Source of the DNA: a virus
DNA length: 64,000 nucleotides
Virus record (IMG/VR): IMGVR_UViG_3300028377_000008
Span: 16,690-80,689 of that record
Strand: one strand, 5' to 3'
In this document: piece after piece, positions 1-8,102 of the stretch
How positions within the stretch are numbered: position 1 is the stretch's first letter
Layout of the letters: every line of letters begins with the position of its first letter
The notes under the pieces: model-generated
The model's input: the letters and a program-made list of their open reading frames with translations, nothing else
What the model was told of the DNA's origin: nothing
Database searches by the model: none
Made by a program: the position numbers and the translations under genes

Positions 1-2
1 AT

Positions 3-815
3 GTTCAAGTCCAAGCTCTTATCCAAGAAAGCTGTGATCAGTCAGTATCTAAAACCTGTAACTTACCAAAGAACTATCCCTTTGATGAGTTCAAAGATCT
101 CTATGTTCAGGCATGGAAAGCCAAGTTGGTAGGCTTCACTACCTACAGAGATGGGATCATGGAAAACGTACTGGCAGTTTCGGGATCCGAACCAACCTCT
201 AAATCTACAGCTAGTTCACTCTCTGAATTACTTAAAGAGAGGGGCTTACTGGACGAAGACGCTGAGATTACCGACGAAGGTGTTATCGTAAGGGATACTA
301 AATTGCCTCCCAAATTCAGTAACGGCGATACGGTAAAAGTAAAAGCAGAAGGTAATAAATATTATCTTCATCTTTCCTATCTCCCCGATGATGATCAGTT
401 TCCAATTGCTTTTTGGGTTCATACAAATGACATGGCAGATGGAGAATATGTTTCTCTAAATAGAGCTGTTAAAAGTGTAACCAAGCTCCTTATTGGAAAA
501 GGGGTTGACTTTGATCTGGTATATGAACAGTTGGAAAAGATCAAAGACGATCTCCATCATGTTCGTCTCTGTAAGATGATTGGTATGGCTCTCAGGCATA
601 ATATTGGTATTGTGTCCGTCGTACATGCACTCACAGACATCGAAGGCGATTATATCGCCTCTACCCTCACTGCCGCCCGTAAGTTTCTTACGTCTCACAT
701 CGAGGACGGTACGGTAGTGGTTGGAAAAGAGTGTGAGGCATGTGGCTCTCCGAATCTGATTTACGAGGGAGGCTGCGACAAATGCCTAGATTGTGGAAAT
801 GGCTCTTGTGGCTAA
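3..815 (+). CDS. nrdJ: Class II (B12-dependent) ribonucleotide reductase, C-terminal part
   Basis: The reading frame is open from the first bases of the window, so the gene begins upstream and only its last 270 or so codons are here. A TTG at 126 is internal, not the start. The stretch before it reads QSVSKTCNLPKNYPFDEF and then LYVQAWKAKLVGFTTYRDG, the conserved C-terminal part of adenosylcobalamin-dependent ribonucleotide reductases. The last 28 residues are a cysteine cluster (CEACG, CDKC, CGNGSC) matching the NrdJ C-terminal zinc-ribbon-like tail that relays electrons to the active site. The enzyme reduces ribonucleotides to deoxyribonucleotides for phage DNA synthesis. Motif order is convincing; the catalytic barrel lies outside the window. 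Confidence 0.87.
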   Translation, partial: VQVQALIQESCDQSVSKTCNLPKNYPFDEFKDLYVQAWKAKLVGFTTYRDGIMENVLAVSGSEPTSKSTASSLSELLKERGLLDEDAEITDEGVIVRDTKLPPKFSNGDTVKVKAEGNKYYLHLSYLPDDDQFPIAFWVHTNDMADGEYVSLNRAVKSVTKLLIGKGVDFDLVYEQLEKIKDDLHHVRLCKMIGMALRHNIGIVSVVHALTDIEGDYIASTLTAARKFLTSHIEDGTVVVGKECEACGSPNLIYEGGCDKCLDCGNGSCG

Positions 816-836
816 TTTGATATTCTTTTCATAATG

Positions 837-866
837 AGGGAGGGATAGTATTACCACTTCCCTTTT
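837..866 (+). terminator. Probable intrinsic terminator after nrdJ
   Basis: AGGGAGG (837-843) can pair with CTTCCCT (857-863) using one G-T wobble, followed by a T-rich run. It sits 22 bases after the nrdJ stop. Confidence 0.5.
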
Positions 867-882
867 CTCTTATGGAGATATT

Positions 883-1077
883 ATGAATCTCAGTAAAATA
901 GTACAGGAAATCAAATCTCGTAAACTTCTAGCCTCTATCGTCGTAGCAGTTGTTATGGGAGCTTCCTACTTCCTTGGCGCTTTTGATGCAGCCTTTGAAA
1001 AAGTTGAGGAGCTTCTTGATAGCGAAGAAGAAGTTGTTGTTGAAGCACCTGAGCTACCAGCGGAAGATGCTGAATAA
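883..1077 (+). CDS. Small single-pass membrane protein, unknown function
   Basis: A 64-residue protein with its own terminator on each side, so it is probably a separate small unit. Residues about 15-33 (LLASIVVAVVMGASYFLGA) form one hydrophobic membrane-spanning segment preceded by basic residues, predicting a cytoplasmic N-terminus. The last 25 residues are strongly acidic. A GGAG ribosome binding site lies 6-7 bases upstream. No family is recognised. Size and topology would fit a lysis or superinfection-exclusion protein, but nothing in the sequence decides this. Confidence 0.7.
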   Translation: MNLSKIVQEIKSRKLLASIVVAVVMGASYFLGAFDAAFEKVEELLDSEEEVVVEAPELPAEDAE

Positions 1078-1089
1078 AGAATTAATATT

Positions 1090-1124
1090 AAAGGGACAGT
1101 AGAAATACTGTTCCTTTCCTTTTT
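1090..1124 (+). terminator. Intrinsic terminator
   Basis: An 11-bp stem, AAAGGGACAGT (1090-1100) with ACTGTTCCTTT (1107-1117), a 6-base loop and a following T run. The stem has one G-T wobble. Confidence 0.8.
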
Positions 1125-1145
1125 GTGCCTAAAAAAGAGGCTAAA

Positions 1146-1541
1146 ATGACTAATCTAAAAGAACAACTTATTAAACTAGGATCAACTAACCCTGAGTTGA
1201 GATATCACCTCCGTCCTGTTCTAGCTACACTGGAGAAGACTGCTCTTAAACCTTTAAGAGTAAATTCACAAAACCAAATACATATTTGGATTGGAGGTCC
1301 CATGAATCGAGATCATCGAATTGGGGATCCTATTCCTAAAGATGCGGAATGGAGAATTACACATAATAGCTCGGAAACTACTATCACAACTAAAGGGCTT
1401 TCAGGTCTTCGTTCGGAAATTGAAAAAGCTGCGAACATGAAGATCGAAGACTCCGCCTGGAAAGATGTTGTTACCTTAATTGAAAGGGGAGATACAGCTA
1501 AAATGGCTATTCAGCTGCCTAGCATTGAAGTTTACAACTAA
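1146..1541 (+). CDS. Unknown protein with the PELR N-terminal module
   Basis: The chosen ATG at 1146 has an AGAGG site five bases upstream. A GTG at 1125 is in frame but sits against the terminator. The 131-residue product opens with NLKEQLIKLGSTNPELRYHL then RPVL, the same helical module seen in six other proteins of this window (3293, 37552, 51549, 58129, 60347, 60831). The rest shows no recognisable domain. The other carriers lie mostly in the virion region, so this may be a virion or head-targeted protein; that is inference only. Confidence 0.7.
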   Translation: MTNLKEQLIKLGSTNPELRYHLRPVLATLEKTALKPLRVNSQNQIHIWIGGPMNRDHRIGDPIPKDAEWRITHNSSETTITTKGLSGLRSEIEKAANMKIEDSAWKDVVTLIERGDTAKMAIQLPSIEVYN

Positions 1542-1568
1542 TTAGATACTACAAGTAAAGGAATTTTT

Positions 1569-1775
1569 ATGAGTCAGTTTCCCTCATCATTAGGACATCT
1601 ATTAGAAGGCTATCTCCGAAAAGAAGAAGATGGCCCTTATCAAATCGAACAGGTAGACGGAACCCTGGTAGACTTAGAAGAGGTCCTAGCCCAGTATCTC
1701 GATAAAGAGGTCCGTTGTACCGTTGTTGGATTAAAAGAGCTAGATGCCTTGGCAGATATACTCCGCAACCAGTAA
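1569..1775 (+). CDS. Small unknown protein
   Basis: A 68-residue acidic protein beginning MSQFPSSLGHLLEGYLRKEE, with no recognised motif. An AAAGGA site lies about 8 bases upstream. It ends eight bases before the start of the topoisomerase gene, which has no good ribosome binding site of its own, so the two are probably translationally coupled. Confidence 0.6.
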   Translation: MSQFPSSLGHLLEGYLRKEEDGPYQIEQVDGTLVDLEEVLAQYLDKEVRCTVVGLKELDALADILRNQ

Positions 1776-1782
1776 ATTTATT

Positions 1783-3243
1783 ATGCCAAAGACCCAATAC
1801 AAATCTAAAAAGACCACTGAAAGTGGGGATACTGTTTATGAGTATTCAAATTACCAGATCAAAGAACGTAATAAGGCAAAAGCAGATCAAGTGGAAAAAC
1901 TTGATTCATCTATTTCCAAGATCCGAAAGAAGGTAAAAGAAGACCTGAAGTCAGATGACTGGAAGGTGCGAATGAAAGCACTGGCAGTAGGACTCATGGA
2001 TGAAACCTACTCTAGGGTGGGTAATTTAGATAGCGCAGATGATCATGGTCATTTTGGAACAACGACCTGGAGAAAGAAGCATGTTACTTTTTCCAAGGGT
2101 AAAGCCAAGATTAAATATGTAGGAAAATCAGGGGTCAAACAGGACAAAACTGTTAATGATAAACAGCTAGTTAAGGTACTGAAAGAACGTGTAAAAAATC
2201 TGTCCAAAGATGACTCTATATTTGAATGTGAGGGAGACGAAGACGATTCTCTTTGTATTCGCGCTGCCGACGTAAACAACTATTTGGAAGAATTTGATAT
2301 CACTGCCAAGGATATTCGAGGATATCATGCGAACGATCTAATGCGGGAGGCTCTTAAAGAAGTGCGAAAAAAGGGTCCAAATCTTCCTTCTGATAAAAAA
2401 GAGAAAAAAGAACTTCTAGAACAAGAGTTCAAAAAAGCCCTTGAAGAGGTTTGCAAAGAGTTAGGCCATGAAGATGCAACTTTACGGAATCAGTATCTTG
2501 TTCCTGGGTTTGAAGAGCATTATATAAAGGAAGGAAAGCCTATGGGAACTCTAAATAAGAAATCTGTAGCTTCTAGGATTGCTTCCCAACATTTTATGGC
2601 TACCAGAATAGCTGAAAGGGTTATTGTAGCCCGTAACGACTATTATGATCCACGCAAAGAGAATCTTTCACTGGAGGAAGTTGCGGAGAGATGGGCATTA
2701 GAATCTGATCAAACCTATGATGCTCATATCCATGCCTATCATTCCCCCAGAGAGCTTTGGCAGTTACGAGAGTATACTTGGACCCGATCCACAGCAAGAG
2801 CAGGGTGGGCGCTCGTTGACGGAAAAGACGTAGACCTGCCGGGACCTCAGAAATGGGATGCCATCAAAGAAGATATGGCTAAGAACGGATGGAGAAAAGA
2901 TCAACAGCCCGTTATTGTTATTTTCGGAAAGAACGGATACGCGAAAGTTGGAGAAGGAAACCACAGGTTAGCCATTGCGAGAGAGTTAAGAATACGCAAG
3001 GTTCCTGTCAAGTATATTTTCTATAAAGAAGTTAGAGATGGCCACAAAGTGGTCGATGTTCCTCAGGAACCTATGGAGAAAGATGAGTGGTTTGATGACT
3101 TCCAGAAGGAATTTGATGCGCATCAAAAAGAAGAAGAAATCAAGGACACTTTCGATCAAATGTTAGACGATGATTCTAATGACGATGAAGATCCTGAAAC
3201 TTCTAATAGGGTGGATGAAATAATGGATCTATTGAACCTGTAA
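1783..3243 (+). CDS. Type IB DNA topoisomerase fused to a ParB-like domain
   Basis: Residues about 30-250 form a poxvirus/bacterial-type topoisomerase IB, which relaxes supercoils through a 3'-phosphotyrosine. All five catalytic positions are visible: Arg78 (SRVGN), Lys115 (GKSG), Arg179 (KDIRGYHAND), His229 and Tyr238 (LGHEDATLRNQYL). The His-to-Tyr spacing of nine equals that of vaccinia topoisomerase. Residues about 350-415 resemble a ParB/sulfiredoxin-type fold, with GNHRLAIAREL at 392-402 and a preceding QQPVIVIF strand. The linker contains SVASRIASQHF and the tail is acidic. The ATG at 1783 is preferred over an in-frame ATG at 1744 because the latter overlaps the previous gene. The fusion suggests supercoil relaxation tethered to a DNA-positioning or nuclease-like module. 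Confidence 0.82.
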   Translation: MPKTQYKSKKTTESGDTVYEYSNYQIKERNKAKADQVEKLDSSISKIRKKVKEDLKSDDWKVRMKALAVGLMDETYSRVGNLDSADDHGHFGTTTWRKKHVTFSKGKAKIKYVGKSGVKQDKTVNDKQLVKVLKERVKNLSKDDSIFECEGDEDDSLCIRAADVNNYLEEFDITAKDIRGYHANDLMREALKEVRKKGPNLPSDKKEKKELLEQEFKKALEEVCKELGHEDATLRNQYLVPGFEEHYIKEGKPMGTLNKKSVASRIASQHFMATRIAERVIVARNDYYDPRKENLSLEEVAERWALESDQTYDAHIHAYHSPRELWQLREYTWTRSTARAGWALVDGKDVDLPGPQKWDAIKEDMAKNGWRKDQQPVIVIFGKNGYAKVGEGNHRLAIARELRIRKVPVKYIFYKEVRDGHKVVDVPQEPMEKDEWFDDFQKEFDAHQKEEEIKDTFDQMLDDDSNDDEDPETSNRVDEIMDLLNL

Positions 3244-3292
3244 TTTAGCTTTTATGTAGTACTACTTTATACTTAACCAAAGGACGCTTCCT

Positions 3293-3697
3293 ATGTCAAA
3301 CTTGAAAAACCAACTTATTCGTTTGGGTTCTGATACCCCTGAACTTAGACCTCATCTCCAAAAAATTATTGCAGCGGTCGAAGTTAACGCTTCAGAAGAA
3401 GACTGGGATCCCGCTTATATCAAATATCGTGAGGAAAAGAAACAAGAGGCTATGAGATCCGTTAAAAAGGTCGGAAGACATCATTATATAGTATCTTATC
3501 GCGGTCAGGACACTGAGGTATCTTTCGATCCTCGTCAGATGAAATATTCTGTCCGGTTCGACGAAGGCACCGTGATCGTACAGATTTCCGGAACCGGACC
3601 CCGAAGTGTGAATGATCCCTCCCGTACTGGTGAGACGTTCGCAGCAGGTAAGATCGTGGATATGATTGAACTGTATAAAGAACAGTCTCGCATCTAA
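3293..3697 (+). CDS. Unknown protein with the PELR N-terminal module
   Basis: A 134-residue protein whose first 27 residues (NLKNQLIRLGSDTPELRPHL and on) match the module of the 1146 product. The remainder contains alternating hydrophobic strands (HYIVSYRGQDTEVSF, YSVRFDEGTVIVQI), suggesting a small beta-sheet domain of unknown function. A clear AAAGGA site precedes the ATG and a terminator follows the gene. Confidence 0.7.
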   Translation: MSNLKNQLIRLGSDTPELRPHLQKIIAAVEVNASEEDWDPAYIKYREEKKQEAMRSVKKVGRHHYIVSYRGQDTEVSFDPRQMKYSVRFDEGTVIVQISGTGPRSVNDPSRTGETFAAGKIVDMIELYKEQSRI

Positions 3698-3718
3698 AGT
3701 TTTCGAGTCTATACCTAC

Positions 3719-3757
3719 TAAGCCGCTTCCATCCTTAGGGATGAGGGGCGGTTTTTT
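3719..3757 (+). terminator. Intrinsic terminator
   Basis: AAGCCGC pairs with GCGGTTT (one wobble) around an inner CATCC/GGATG stem, followed by six Ts at 3751-3757. Confidence 0.85.
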
Positions 3758-3804
3758 ATTTGGAGCTTGTAATTTTCCTAGAACCAGGGTATATAGGGCA
3801 CAGG

Positions 3805-3810
3805 TATAAT
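3805..3810 (+). promoter_or_regulatory. Possible sigma70-type -10 element before ligA
   Basis: A perfect TATAAT lies between the preceding terminator and the ligase gene, 29 bases before its ATG. No good -35 hexamer is visible at the usual spacing, so an activator or a phage-modified polymerase would be needed. Confidence 0.35.
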
Positions 3811-3838
3811 TGAATTCAAAATAAAGGAAAAATCTATA

Positions 3839-5797
3839 ATGAGTGATCAAAATAGAATTGAAGAGCTAGAGCAACTGATTGAGTACCATCGAGAAGCGTA
3901 CTATAACGATGATCCTGAGATCAGTGACCAAGCTTTCGATGCTCTAGAAGATGAACTCCGAGACCTTCATCCCGATTCCTCAATCCTCGCTAATGTCGGA
4001 GCGCAAGCAGACACTAAGACCAAGTGGAAAAAAGTTCCTCATGTTATTCCTATGGGTTCGCTAAACAAGGCTAACTCACTAGAGGATATGAGCAAATGGT
4101 TGGAATCGAGCGGCCCTGCTCTAAGATCACAAGCCTCAGATCTTTCCGAAGAAAAAGTCCTTTTCTGGTCCGAGAAAATGGATGGAATTTCTATTGCTCT
4201 TCAATATGAAAAAGGTAAATTGGTTTCTGCGGTTACTAGGGGAGACGGCCACCTTGGAGAAGATATCATAGCCAACGTAGTTTTGATGCGTGGAGTTCCC
4301 CGTCATATTGAACCCCCTAATCCACAGTCTAAACCCATTACCGGCACTTTTCGGGGAGAGATCGTCCTAACGCACGACTGGTTTGATGTTCATTTTGAAG
4401 ATTATTCTAATCCCCGAAATGCTGCATCAGGTCTGGCCAGAGTAGAGTCTCGTGAAAAAGCAAAAAGGTGCGAATATCTTTCGGTCTATGTCTACGAAGC
4501 TTTCATTGACGGTTACAACTTTGAAGATCAAACCGAAAAGTTTATCTTCATTGATTCTTGTGATCTAATGACTCCAGGACATGGAGGTCCTTTGTCTATG
4601 GAAGAAATTGGAGAGGTCTATGTCGCCTATGAAGACCATCACAGGGATGAATTGTTCTATGAAATTGATGGTCTGGTCATTCGATATCACGACCAAAAGG
4701 TTTTTAATCGGGCAGGGGATCGAAACCGACGTCCACACGGATCTGTCGCTCTTAAATTTAGCGCAGAAGTGGCACCATCTACTCTCCAAGAAGTAATCTG
4801 GCAAGTGGGTAATACGGGAAGAGTAACCCCTGTCGCTGTTTTTGACCTGGTAACGTTGGTAGGCGCTGAAGTGCAAAGAGCTTCTTTGTACAATGTTTCT
4901 TATATCCAACAATTAGGGTTGAATATTGGAGATGATATTCTGGTAAAAAGGGCTAATGACGTGATCCCCAGAGTTCAAGAAGTCATTAAGAAAAATTCGG
5001 AAGGGATCCTTGATATCCCTACACACTGTCCGTCCTGTTCTTCTACGTTGGTAGTAGACGGTAAATATCTCGCATGTGAGTCTCCTGAATGCCCTTCTAG
5101 GGTATCCGGCACTCTAAAGGCATGGGTAGCTTCCCTTGACCTTTTGGACTGGGGAGAGTTCGTCTTAAACGCTCTGGTAGAAGAAGGTTTGGTTACTACG
5201 ATTGCAGATCTCTACCGATTAGATCCTGATGACATTGCTAATCTTCAAAATACGGGAGGAGCTATTGTAGGGTTGAAAACTGCCAATAAGCTATTGGACC
5301 TTTTGCATTCCAGAACTGAGGTCACTTTGGATCAGTTTTTGGGAGGACTCAATATTCCAATCTGTTCAAATAGTACCATTAAGAAGGTCATGAAATCGGG
5401 TCAGGATACATTGGACCAAATCCGAACTTCTTCGGTACTTCAAATTTCTGCCGCCCGAGGAGTTGGGGAAGGGAAAGCCTCTTCACTGGTTCAAGGATTA
5501 AAAGATCGGGAAGACATGATTGAAGATTTGCTAAACTATGTGAGCATCGTTTCCAATGCAGGTCCTTTGAAAGGTATGTCTTTTTGTATTACTGGAAAGC
5601 TGGACAAGCCTCGTAAGGTCATCGAGAAGATGATCAAGGATAATGGTGGGGATGTGAAGAAAAGTGTCTCACAGAGCTTGACCTATTTAGTATGTAATGA
5701 TAAGACTTCTACTTCATCCAAGGCTAAAAAAGCTCATAAGTATGAGACTCCCATCATTGGAGAAGATGAGCTTTTTGCTATGATGGAGAAAAGTTGA
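3839..5797 (+). CDS. ligA: NAD-dependent DNA ligase
   Basis: A full-length 652-residue bacterial-type LigA, which joins DNA nicks using NAD+. Visible parts in order: an N-terminal NMN-binding Ia domain with YYNDDPEISDQAFDALEDEL; the adenylation motif KMDG with Lys113 as nucleophile; the adenylation and OB domains; a four-cysteine zinc finger near residues 397-420 (CPSC, CESPEC); helix-hairpin-helix repeats; and a C-terminal BRCT domain from about 575 (GMSFCITGKLDKPRKVIEKM). An AAAGGA site lies 10 bases before the ATG. The stop abuts the next ATG directly (TGAATG), indicating coupled translation. A phage-borne NAD ligase rather than an ATP ligase fits the bacterial-type replisome found downstream. 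Confidence 0.95.
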   Translation: MSDQNRIEELEQLIEYHREAYYNDDPEISDQAFDALEDELRDLHPDSSILANVGAQADTKTKWKKVPHVIPMGSLNKANSLEDMSKWLESSGPALRSQASDLSEEKVLFWSEKMDGISIALQYEKGKLVSAVTRGDGHLGEDIIANVVLMRGVPRHIEPPNPQSKPITGTFRGEIVLTHDWFDVHFEDYSNPRNAASGLARVESREKAKRCEYLSVYVYEAFIDGYNFEDQTEKFIFIDSCDLMTPGHGGPLSMEEIGEVYVAYEDHHRDELFYEIDGLVIRYHDQKVFNRAGDRNRRPHGSVALKFSAEVAPSTLQEVIWQVGNTGRVTPVAVFDLVTLVGAEVQRASLYNVSYIQQLGLNIGDDILVKRANDVIPRVQEVIKKNSEGILDIPTHCPSCSSTLVVDGKYLACESPECPSRVSGTLKAWVASLDLLDWGEFVLNALVEEGLVTTIADLYRLDPDDIANLQNTGGAIVGLKTANKLLDLLHSRTEVTLDQFLGGLNIPICSNSTIKKVMKSGQDTLDQIRTSSVLQISAARGVGEGKASSLVQGLKDREDMIEDLLNYVSIVSNAGPLKGMSFCITGKLDKPRKVIEKMIKDNGGDVKKSVSQSLTYLVCNDKTSTSSKAKKAHKYETPIIGEDELFAMMEKS

Positions 5798-6016
5798 ATG
5801 AAAAAGAATTACGAACATGATTGTGATAAATGTACTTTCCTTGGTGAGTATGAACACGGAGGCCTAACTTATGACCTCTATTCGTGTCATAGTTCTTTGA
5901 TCGCACGATATAGCGATGACCCTCCTGAATATATCTCATGCCCCAGAGTCATGGCAGATCGATTACCTGAGGATAGTGTGGTAAAAGAGGTCCAACGAAG
6001 GGATCGCAACCTATGA
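5798..6016 (+). CDS. Small cysteine-containing protein, possible zinc finger
   Basis: A 72-residue protein starting immediately after the ligase stop. Cysteines at 9, 12, 30 and 48 (HDCDKC, YSC, ISCPR) could bind a metal. The pattern with FLGEYE and IARYSDDPPEYISC is typical of small conserved phage and environmental proteins of unknown role. Its stop overlaps the next start (ATGA), so it belongs to the ligA operon. Confidence 0.65.
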   Translation: MKKNYEHDCDKCTFLGEYEHGGLTYDLYSCHSSLIARYSDDPPEYISCPRVMADRLPEDSVVKEVQRRDRNL

Positions 6017-6663
6017 CAAATCCTTATCACCATAGATGTATCCGCTGTTCTTATGGTTGGTGCTCACCAATGGAGACTATCTGTACTCAATGTCATAAAA
6101 TCTTTTTTGGACATCCTACTTGGTATAGTTATGTTCCAGAAGGAGATGATCTTTTGTATGCAGACGGTTCTAAGGATCCCAAGAGGAATGATATCGTTTG
6201 CTTAGTGAAAAAGACAAAAAATTTATCCAAAGGAACCTTACTTGTGGTAAGTGGTGAATGGATAAAGGGTCTTTTATCTGCTAGAGATCCCAAGGATAGT
6301 AACCGTACTATTATATATCCTAGAGAAGCTACCTTAGTCATGAGAGAAGATGGAAGCCATGATAAAGACCTTAAAAACGGTACGGAGATCCAAAATCTTA
6401 GGCTGGCTCTGTGGAATGGAAAAATGGATCCTGCTAGATTTAATTTTTCCTCTGGTAATTCTGGACAATATGATGTAAGGTCTTCTACCTTGATGCCTCA
6501 AATTCGATTTAAGAGGAGGAAGGATGAAGTGGTCCTTTCTATAAGTTTCCCTACGTATGCCTTAGAAACTAGTAATTCTTATAAAAATGAAAAAGAGGCG
6601 GTCATCGGAGCAAAAGAGTTCCTTAGGGAGATGAGTGGAGATTTGAATAACTTATTGACATAA
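6013..6663 (+). CDS. Unknown protein with N-terminal zinc-finger-like cysteines
   Basis: A 216-residue protein that overlaps the preceding gene by four bases. The first 30 residues have a possible zinc-binding set (CIRCSYGWC, CTQCHK). The rest carries no recognised domain. It is part of the apparent ligA operon and lies just upstream of an RNA ligase gene. Function unknown. Confidence 0.6.
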   Translation: MTNPYHHRCIRCSYGWCSPMETICTQCHKIFFGHPTWYSYVPEGDDLLYADGSKDPKRNDIVCLVKKTKNLSKGTLLVVSGEWIKGLLSARDPKDSNRTIIYPREATLVMREDGSHDKDLKNGTEIQNLRLALWNGKMDPARFNFSSGNSGQYDVRSSTLMPQIRFKRRKDEVVLSISFPTYALETSNSYKNEKEAVIGAKEFLREMSGDLNNLLT

Positions 6664-6683
6664 AGATAATAGTAGGTAGTAAA

Positions 6684-7763
6684 ATGGCAGAATTTGTAGT
6701 AGAAGTAGTTAAAGTTCGTATTGAAAATCATCCCAATGCTGACCGACTTGAAATTGCTCAAATCGTTGGTACCAATTTCAAGTCTATTGTCGGAAAAGAC
6801 CAATTCAAGGATGGGGATCTTGTTGCCTATTTTCCAGAAGGATCTATTGTCCCTAATCCTATTTTGAAAGAAATGGGTTTGGAAGGGAAATTAGCTGGAT
6901 CTAAGGGCAATAGAGTTAAGGCTGCTCGATTACGTGGTGTTCTTTCACAGGGACTTTGCTACCCAGCCAGATCCGAATGGGAGGAAGGTCAGGATGTGGC
7001 CGAAGAACTGGGAATCGAAAAATACGTCCCGAAGATTCCTTTGGATATGGGTGGTGAGGTATATGCCTTGGGACCTGCCAAAACCATGAAATACGATCTT
7101 GAAAATATCAAACGGTTTCCAGAGGTACTGGAAGACGGAGAAGAAGTTTGTATTACAGAAAAAATTCACGGTACAAATTTTCAAGCAGGTTTTCTTCTTG
7201 AAGAAGATCAGGATCCCGAGTATGGTCCCCTAGTGGTCGCCTCTAAAGGATTAGGTTCTAAAGGTCTGGTATTCAAGCCTAACTCTACTGCAAACAAAGA
7301 TAACCTGTATCTGAAAGCTGCCCGACAGCATGGTCTTCCCAAGAAATTAGAACAAGCTGTAGAGTTCTACGGAAAACCGGTCTTTATTCTTGGCGAAGTT
7401 TATGGTATCCAGGACCTCTCATACGGCGGAAACTCCTCTGAGATCGGGCTTGCAGTTTTCGATGTTCATATTGGATACGAAAGCGATGGTCATTATTTGA
7501 ACGTAGAAGACTTAGACGCTTTTCTGGAAACGTATGATATTCCTGGAGTTCCTGTTCTCTATAGAGGTCCCTTCTCCGAAGAAGTATTGGAGGATATCAC
7601 TGATGGTCAAGAACAAGTTACAGGGGATGAACTTCATATCCGTGAAGGTGTAGTAATTAAACCTATCAAGGAACGCCAGCACCCGCGACTGGGACGTGTA
7701 ATTTTGAAAAACGTATCAGAATCTTATCTGGTACGTGGTGGCGAAGCAACTGAGTATAATTAA
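6684..7763 (+). CDS. RNA ligase, Rnl5/DraRnl-like, with N-terminal OB domain
   Basis: A 359-residue ATP-dependent RNA ligase. Residues 1-110 form an OB-type domain (VVEVVKVRIENHPNADRLEI resembles the tRNA-binding/EMAP fold). This is followed by a nucleotidyltransferase domain whose motif I is TEKIHGTNF, with Lys160 as the adenylated lysine. Later motifs include ILGEVYGIQ (IIIa region), EGVVIKP (motif IV) and VILKNVSESY (motif V). The N-terminal OB plus ligase layout is that of the Deinococcus DraRnl group rather than T4 Rnl1. It seals nicked or broken RNA, plausibly repairing host-cleaved tRNA during infection. The reading frame stays open past its TAA stop into the next candidate gene. Confidence 0.82.
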   Translation: MAEFVVEVVKVRIENHPNADRLEIAQIVGTNFKSIVGKDQFKDGDLVAYFPEGSIVPNPILKEMGLEGKLAGSKGNRVKAARLRGVLSQGLCYPARSEWEEGQDVAEELGIEKYVPKIPLDMGGEVYALGPAKTMKYDLENIKRFPEVLEDGEEVCITEKIHGTNFQAGFLLEEDQDPEYGPLVVASKGLGSKGLVFKPNSTANKDNLYLKAARQHGLPKKLEQAVEFYGKPVFILGEVYGIQDLSYGGNSSEIGLAVFDVHIGYESDGHYLNVEDLDAFLETYDIPGVPVLYRGPFSEEVLEDITDGQEQVTGDELHIREGVVIKPIKERQHPRLGRVILKNVSESYLVRGGEATEYN

Positions 7764-7778
7764 AAAGGAGCAGAAGGT

Positions 7779-7955
7779 ATCGAAGCCATTAGAACACAGT
7801 TGACTCCCACCTATTTGGAATATTTACGTCTTCATAAAGATGCTGATGTTCAAATGGCCATTGCGGATTCACTTGGACAGGGTACGGTCTATTATCTGGG
7901 TCAAGACTTTTTGGTACCTCCAAATACAAGTACAAGTGTAAGTGTTTCTCGTTAA
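7779..7955 (+). CDS. Candidate small gene without a standard start codon
   Basis: An open frame of 59 codons, in the same frame as the RNA ligase and directly after its stop, encodes a protein-like sequence including LTPTYLEYLRLHKDADVQMA and GQGTVYYLGQDFLVPP. A strong AAGGAG site (7765-7770) is correctly spaced, but the codon eight bases later is ATC. The only conventional alternative is a TTG at 7800 without a ribosome binding site. It could be an ATC-initiated gene, stop-codon readthrough of the ligase, or a gene whose ATG has mutated. A strong terminator follows. The product has no recognised family. Confidence 0.4.
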   Translation: MEAIRTQLTPTYLEYLRLHKDADVQMAIADSLGQGTVYYLGQDFLVPPNTSTSVSVSR

Positions 7956-7983
7956 GATTTAACTACAGGAATGAGGGGATAAG

Positions 7984-8020
7984 AAGGGTGGAGATCTGGA
8001 AAAGGTCTTCACCCTTTTTT
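7984..8020 (+). terminator. Intrinsic terminator
   Basis: An 11-bp stem, AAGGGTGGAGA (7984-7994) with TCTTCACCCTT (8006-8016), one wobble, then a T run. It closes the ligA to RNA ligase transcription unit. Confidence 0.88.
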
Positions 8021-8102
8021 GGAACAGGATCCCTTTCTAAAGCGTTAAAGAATTAGATATTTTTAACATCTCCAATAAGATCTCACAGGTAATGGTCACT
8101 AA

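Noticed and set aside
3392-3850. 152-codon minus-strand frame across the 3293 gene and terminator
   Set aside because: It runs through a clear terminator and promoter region and overlaps a better-supported plus-strand gene.
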